From a virus, in IMG/VR virus record IMGVR_UViG_3300025617_001208, positions 1 to 64,000 of that record: DNA of 64,000 nt. One strand, given 5' to 3'. Position 1 is the first letter of the stretch; the number at the start of each line of letters is the position of its first letter. Below are positions 61,201-64,000 of the stretch, in pieces. The notes beneath the pieces are model-generated. The model did no database searches. It saw only the letters and a list, made by a program, of their open reading frames with translations, and was not told the origin of the DNA. A program made the translations under genes and the position numbers.

Positions 61201-64000
61201 AACTATTCCGTACTTTGCATTATTATAATCAAATATAAATCCAACAGATTTTAAATATCGGTCATATCCTAACAGAAAATCAATTACTTGCTGATATGAA
61301 GTAAACACAGTTCCGTACTGAAGGTAAGATAATTGCGATGAAAACCGTTTACTAAATCTTGCTGTACGACCGCCGACTGTAGGAAGAGTTCCTAATTTTG
61401 AAAATTTAGTAGTATCAAAGATATTATTGCTTGTATGAGTTTCTGTCACTCTATAATAGTTATTATCATATCTTACAATGCCGCCTGCAACGTAAAGTTT
61501 TTCTTCGTTCCAAGTACTAAAAGTTTCGCTTATACCGCCAACTGTAACAAACGGATCGCTATTAGTTTCTGTTGCACTATAATAAGGAAACGTTGGATTA
61601 TATCTATCATATCCATTTATTTTATACCCAGTTGGAACTTTTTCAATTACAACACCGCTATATGTAACTACTTCATAAGGACTACTAGTTTTTAAGAAAA
61701 GATTATAATTTTCTTGCGGAGTAAATATATCGCCCGAACTATTTGGTGTTTTACTGTCCAATACAAGATTTATTTTATCTTTATCACTAAATCCTGCTAA
61801 TCTAAAACTTAGATTAAAGTTAATTGATTTTACATATTCTACATATGTTTCGTATGACATATTATTATAATCTATATAACCTTTAATATAGTTTAAAAGT
61901 CCTGCACTTTTATTATTAAAATCAATGTTAGTTGTTGATATTGATGTTTTATGATCATATATAATATTTCCAGCTAAGTTTTTAGAAATTTTACTATAGT
62001 CGTAAGTTAACCCAAATATCTGTGCAGGACGTAACAATAACATTGCATTTAGTAAACTAAATGGATATTCTGAACTTCGGCGCCATGCAGTTTCAGCAGG
62101 ACCTTGATCTCCGAACTCAAAACTATATCCAATCTGATTTGCAAAACTAAAATCTTTTGAAAATCCTGTTTGGAAAGGACTTCTTATTCTTCCATATTCG
62201 TCAACTGGTATTTGTTTTAATAAATTTGGTCTAGCAAATCTAACATCTTTTACAACAGACGTATTAGGTTCTCTAATAATTCCAGCTTCTAAATCTTTCC
62301 ATAACGGCAAGTTATTACTTGTGTAAGGTGCTGGGCCGTATACTTCTTCCCACCATGTTGGCTGTATGCTGAATCCCAACATTTCCCAAGGAGTTAAATT
62401 TGGTGTATCTGTATCGTAAGCATTTTTATAAACAGCTCTCCAAAATCCTTCTAATTTTGTTCCATTAATATCGCTAGACGATTTATAATTGTAAGTAAAC
62501 GAATCATTTATATCACTGTATTTGTTGACATTGAAATCATAAACTTGAGCTACATTAGTCCAATTTATAAAATCTGCAATCATTATGTTATTAACATCTT
62601 TTTGATTTAACCCTGTGTCTCTATAACGCCCGGGTATAAAATTAAATAAGTCAAAATTATCAGGATTATAACGTGTTTTAACATTATTAAAAATACGTTT
62701 TTCTAGCTCTAGTAACAAGTCATCACGGAAATCGTTAAACGCAATTGTTCTGCTTCCGTCATGTCCTATAACTACTTTAGTTGGAGTGCTGTATGTATTA
62801 TCAATATAAATTTTTGGTTCGTATAACGGATACAAACCTAGCTTACTAGGAGTTGGCGGAACAAAACACCCGTCAGTTGTTTCGTACTCGTGTATTTCAA
62901 TTTTGTCGTCAATTTCAACAGAATAAATATATACAAATCCTTCTTCGGTGAATGTATATTCGTTTTCGTAAATTAACTGTGTACCGTTTTTGTATATTAA
63001 AACAGATTTACTTGTTAGTTTATTTAAATTAAATGCACTAGTTAATGGATAATAAGGATTTCCAGAATCTAAAACAGTATACTCAATTATATTTTTGCCG
63101 CCAAATGGCACCGTATCACTATTATAAAATGCATCGTTTCTTGTTTTATTTAAAGCAAATTGTTCTAACAAATAATCTACATGCTTTACATCTGTGTTAT
63201 TGTATCCGTCATATGTAGCAATTCTTAAGAACTCTCTTTTAAATTTGCTGTATTCTTTTAAAGCAAATTTTAAAGAATTAACAACATTATAATCTTTTGA
63301 TGTTAAATGATACAGTGCTAACCCTATAGGCCCTGAATGCTGTACAAACCTATCTCCATAAATTTCAATATTTCCTAAGTCTCGTAAATTACCAACTCCT
63401 GGATGTATTCCATTAAAGTTGTCATTGTTTTCGACTATAGTCTGTACATGATCGTTAACTTCACCGATTGTAAATTCAGTTACATCTAAGTTGTTAGGAT
63501 TTCTTTCTAAATTATATGCAGTTTCATAATATCCGTTTTCATTTTTACTAGACGTTGAATAACATTTAATAATTAATCTATCGTTTTCAGAAATATCATT
63601 GTTTAAAACAATTAAAACTTGTTGTTTAGAATTTGTTGTTAAAGTATAATCAATGTTTTCTTTTAAGAAACTTCTGTTAGTAAATAACTTAATTTTTAAA
63701 TCACTTATTGTTGCACTCTTATCAAAACAGTTTACAACAAAATTATTAGTTTGTTGCGATCCTTGAAAGTCAAGTATTACTGCTTGATTGCTTTTTTCAA
63801 AATGTTTCTTCCATGCATTTTCAAAAGAAATTTCTCCAGTATAACTATCTGTAATTTTTACAAATCCTTGATTACTAGGAATATCTATAGTTTCGTCGTT
63901 AATAATATATGTATTGCTTTGTTTTAGTAAATCAAATTCAAAAACAATGTCGCCTACATTATTAATATTCTTATAAGAAATTGGAAATCCTAATTCTGTA
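52228..64000 (-). CDS. Giant modular virion protein, N-terminus beyond the window
   Basis: The frame is open from 63999 to the stop at 52228, at least 3,923 residues. The TTG at 63171 is internal, because coding sense continues upstream (KREFLRIATYDGYNNTDVKH). Segments near 58190-59560 read like FG-GAP or propeller repeats (EFGYSVSMSPNGEYLFVGAP, then EEFGSNIAISANGNAIAVSA). Four CBM5/12-like units lie near 58.8, 59.2, 60.7 and 61.45 kb (GDVVQYKDKYYTSIVSHTSG; IVRYDNNYYRVTETHTSNN). Duplicated beta units carry QGYGYKSAPIVTITG and QGHGLNSQPVITISG, and several GDG-starting fibre repeats fill 52.4-55.4 kb. The C-terminus has GVLFIEGERIEYYAIEGNLL and RRGTLGTG. Likely a tail or baseplate-associated glycan-binding protein. 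Confidence 0.85.
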   Translation of the reverse strand, partial: TELGFPISYKNINNVGDIVFEFDLLKQSNTYIINDETIDIPSNQGFVKITDSYTGEISFENAWKKHFEKSNQAVILDFQGSQQTNNFVVNCFDKSATISDLKIKLFTNRSFLKENIDYTLTTNSKQQVLIVLNNDISENDRLIIKCYSTSSKNENGYYETAYNLERNPNNLDVTEFTIGEVNDHVQTIVENNDNFNGIHPGVGNLRDLGNIEIYGDRFVQHSGPIGLALYHLTSKDYNVVNSLKFALKEYSKFKREFLRIATYDGYNNTDVKHVDYLLEQFALNKTRNDAFYNSDTVPFGGKNIIEYTVLDSGNPYYPLTSAFNLNKLTSKSVLIYKNGTQLIYENEYTFTEEGFVYIYSVEIDDKIEIHEYETTDGCFVPPTPSKLGLYPLYEPKIYIDNTYSTPTKVVIGHDGSRTIAFNDFRDDLLLELEKRIFNNVKTRYNPDNFDLFNFIPGRYRDTGLNQKDVNNIMIADFINWTNVAQVYDFNVNKYSDINDSFTYNYKSSSDINGTKLEGFWRAVYKNAYDTDTPNLTPWEMLGFSIQPTWWEEVYGPAPYTSNNLPLWKDLEAGIIREPNTSVVKDVRFARPNLLKQIPVDEYGRIRSPFQTGFSKDFSFANQIGYSFEFGDQGPAETAWRRSSEYPFSLLNAMLLLRPAQIFGLTYDYSKISKNLAGNIIYDHKTSISTTNIDFNNKSAGLLNYIKGYIDYNNMSYETYVEYVKSINFNLSFRLAGFSDKDKINLVLDSKTPNSSGDIFTPQENYNLFLKTSSPYEVVTYSGVVIEKVPTGYKINGYDRYNPTFPYYSATETNSDPFVTVGGISETFSTWNEEKLYVAGGIVRYDNNYYRVTETHTSNNIFDTTKFSKLGTLPTVGGRTARFSKRFSSQLSYLQYGTVFTSYQQVIDFLLGYDRYLKSVGFIFDYNNAKYGIVENFRLSAKEFLFWTTQNWGENSIISLSPSANKIQFKRDFYLPDSLYDSIFDYEVLDQDGKLLSNEFVNLVRDTDNSFSLASNDDNVGVYFIRLFLVQKEHCIVIDNDTVFADTIYNETSGYRQERIKVTGYRTANWSGTLNIPGFVFDEPKVTKWKSYKDYIIGDVVQYKDKYYTSIVSHTSGEFFNNINWSTLVEKPVNQLIPNFDYRAAQFADFYDLDTDNFDTEQQRLAQHLIGYQKREYLKNIINDDISQYKFYQGMIQDKGTKNVLTKLFDKLSSADKDSIEFFEEWAIRAGQYGATDSFDEYEITIDESKYKLTPQPFELVKSVDNTRTDFIYQVPSTDLQVKPANYNQQIFEFENYEEITKTAGYVAPAQIDFITPNVSQLLGFDINLVKQGQFVWVTDDGLDWNVYEFAKKEYQVEKIEKTITGFKAIFDINHDLQSGDIIGLTNVANELDGFRQVIYTGYKEVEFYTEDNISEEGIDLSDSSRGIVIKVAPRRFENIDAYNNVLNVNDVSVGNRAWIDNLGNDKWSVLENTPVYDVEDIIVNPQTGLKTNFGDAIAVDQTNTRLAIGDPNSNGRVIVYNRIGENGDFSSTENYGAETSIIGNNSEFGYSVSMSPNGEYLFVGAPNAANLLTRYKGNIVLGTSYSAGEIVNDRGTLWRAKVDIDGSDTSTVNKQSQDWERANIISVDEDGSPTASIRGAVCVYKKAEVGTTYELETTILSPIPTTSERFGRIVKCRKDIDGILRLYVASDAASGRIYFFDNDTDDGTWKFSRDDNFRGTFSAAESYIQGEIVYYNNTAGDTGDSNLYRAKKDMSAQAFNLNNWELLDQFVDYKGYVPPQNELLNEESDNLGVAGGYNIATDFDLSTNGEVLILNGEDTLNTNKVSVYRRENNRYTYYETIETTDLSEEFGSNIAISANGNAIAVSAIRNNDKGTSFGSVYVYRYTGNEYALNQTLYPPTGAEGELFGIDLNFSEDNLIVASANGDRAVPTLFDQTLIRVNDTSFDNNTTKFFNKFEDSGTIYIFQNFNNNYLYAEELDWNYDTSLSSKPIILTNFNHIYISYPRLEYTADFGVVINLKREKGTYSWKKLSEQIDTPNINKIKRAFLFDKKTNDILTFLDVIDPIQGKIAGPADEVIDLKLAFDPASYSVDVTTNNKGDYWAAEYVGQYWWNTESTKWYNPYQGNAENQTSFWNKLVPSSKTEVFEWVESDYLPSEWDELADTNDGIIEGISGLSKYGDFKYSVGRKYNAITETFETKYYFWVRNKKLLSNENKKISSNDAEQLIKDPQSAGYVFMSALSTNKFALHNVGSFIKDKDIALHIDVYKGEINDRNIHTEYKLLSEGLAGSNPPASFIEKWIDSLVGYDENLRPVPDTELGETKKYGIETRPRQGLFRNGLEALKQTIERTNLILKQQIITDFKDITDLSKQDQQPRILEGKFDISVDTINDIQTVGVANAKRAVLNPTIDNGKLISVEIQNQGYGYKSAPIVTITGTGTDAEVTTTIDNFGRVNSVTIVDSGKNYSLIDLQVRPFSLLVEADAELNGKWAIYEYDYAGNFERVKYQKWNVENFWSYIDWYDTDYDENTAIDYLIDGSYQLNSLNDRIGDVVKIKDVGAGGWLLLQKIDVQPEVDYTVNYKTIGRQNGTIKFNSKLYQNTNFGFDKIGFDNLVYDTEPVNERRIILETIKNKIFVEDLEIKFNDILFTGIRYALYEQQTVDWIFKTSFLTAKHNLGVLDQRINFKSDNLDSYKDFISEVKPYSSKIREYISAYESLENSQTMISDFDLPPRYDNIQNKIVTETVKFYNERVVGDREFIETYPQKNWLDNYKFKIQELVIYNQGHGLNSQPVITISGGNGPTIIGKGYRTGDKLTSIDIDYSDALYTSQPSIEINGSYDDDYEIPRIIAVLGDSPVRSTHMIMKFDRVSGNFVFTDLKTVETFTGTGAQKTFNTKWPLDLRKSRISITVNGNDVLYTDFETSNIKNTSKTYERTLGQIVFETAPANNAVIEITYYKDSAMLSAADRINAYYNPTNGMPGITKNEDGTTNLGQLMTGINYDGVNLESVDFATEQGFDIGGFGTIPWDIFSQTEDEIFTLDGSTLVLTLSKPLEDGVAYNIYKNNVRIDDPNFDGSSAITNKNALLNTVYGDGVTDEILISNEVPTAAGDIFIVRKETSDGSFEPADNVLDTELTGGGFNNTAKGLNSGEITVDGDGFVTPITSAGPEEVVPGQIVDTLDIQVKHKPADGQGIKTSYIYKTKGNTLSYSIDMLPQSQQAIIVNLNGNKVDIDSYTVDYENNLLVFEDDSTIQDDQDLHIIVVGNNGNDILESDTFIGDGNTKIFVTGIKFTNPISSFVTINGVVQQVGLNYEIFETDSSYKQENCAALRFSRAPSAGELIGFSLYNNDTKSFSEIMVDKSFVGDGVNYVYKFDKNNMTYTAKPFTHKMLVKQGDKFLNAGYNIRHIVTNDRVYGIQQWQFEKPSKISNDDVVVILNNRVITDTKDYRWDAINSRIEFLNPTIGNVGDILEIYILGNGEYYFIDTVVDLVDMDDSTKLGVLHDEGDLISFVMEDSTQIFATVKSSEETDNGVRLTLNGYFKELKVKSAENDIPLELTGVKSASYPLAVRIDNVTFVESENLTFKKVPEEGERVEIITFSEHDVNNFDRLSFEVLYTPVISSSSDEYNTAIQLTNGRIKLNQPAAGVNYVWVIQDNKLLRPSVDYNLMSNNTVVNLFNKPADNEVVEIIQFAANVTSEKYGFRIFKDMLNRVHYKRLNEASVFKLGQPLNYFDQYITLEDTTGIPIPNRTNGKPGVLFIEGERIEYYAIEGNLLRQIRRGTLGTGVKTQYAAGTKMQEQGETETIPYKDKDLQQIFVSDGSTNIYNLDFDILNYNEVEVIVGGKKLRKPATQEFTVFDPLIDQDSPEGDNVVQPEFTIDADNDTIILRDDVPTGVRIVIQRKQGKIWTDDLSTSDSKIARFIRAGTIKLSK

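Noticed and set aside
63169-63171. TTG at 63171 as the start of the giant gene
   Set aside because: The frame continues upstream without a stop to the window edge with clear coding character, so this TTG is an internal Leu.
1-64000. tRNA, rRNA, CRISPR, integrase, IS or attachment sites
   Set aside because: None seen by eye on either strand; a covariance-model search for tRNAs would be needed to exclude short RNA genes formally.

Overview
The window is a segment of a large, A+T-rich tailed-phage genome, most likely a marine T4-like myovirus of the kind infecting SAR11 or picocyanobacteria. The reasons are the run of overlapping genes, repeated GATAAATAC-type T4 late-promoter motifs, several long virion proteins of marine T4-like type (Mtd_N-like fibre start, tail-collar domain, MAYQxN family paralogues), and a giant structural gene that runs off the right edge. 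No rRNA, tRNA, CRISPR array, IS element or integrase is visible. No photosynthesis gene is visible either, so a cyanobacterial host is not indicated.

Layout. (1) 1-5995, plus strand: small conserved phage genes, a Smr-domain protein, and a MoxR-type AAA+ ATPase next to a HExxH/VWA metallopeptidase-like protein, each with its own sigma70-like promoter. (2) 6055-7536: a fibre-like virion protein ending in a clear terminator. (3) 7553-43182: an accessory island of tightly overlapping operons on both strands. (4) 43245-64000, mostly minus strand: virion genes with T4-like late promoters, including three tail-fibre-like paralogues and a protein of at least 3,923 residues. A lone plus-strand radical SAM gene (44368-45333) sits between two of the virion genes.

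The island is the notable part. With 44368-45333 included, it holds 15 radical SAM enzymes. Most carry a second set of cysteines for auxiliary FeS clusters, in many cases placed N-terminal to the core. One is naturally split into a core gene and a stand-alone SPASM/twitch gene. Around them are six Fe(II)/2-oxoglutarate oxygenase-like proteins, two nitroreductases, four glycosyltransferase-like proteins, a methyltransferase-like protein, an SDR-like protein, and two members of a family I do not recognise. A radical SAM/nitroreductase/Asp-hydroxylase trio occurs twice. A tail-fibre-like gene with a repetitive GDVTGNVTG region lies inside the island. My inference is that the island is a modification system acting on proteins (possibly the virion fibres) or on glycans. 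The substrate is not identifiable from sequence, and no obvious RiPP precursor is present.

Regulation. Sigma70-like promoters (TTGACW, 16-17 bases, often TGnTATAAT) precede the AAA+ and VWA genes and several island operons. In three of them the -10 hexamer ends exactly 6 bases before the ATG with no Shine-Dalgarno site, which predicts leaderless mRNAs. Virion genes and some island genes have ATAAATA late motifs, some overlapping the upstream stop codon. No gene-free stretch exceeds about 100 bases.
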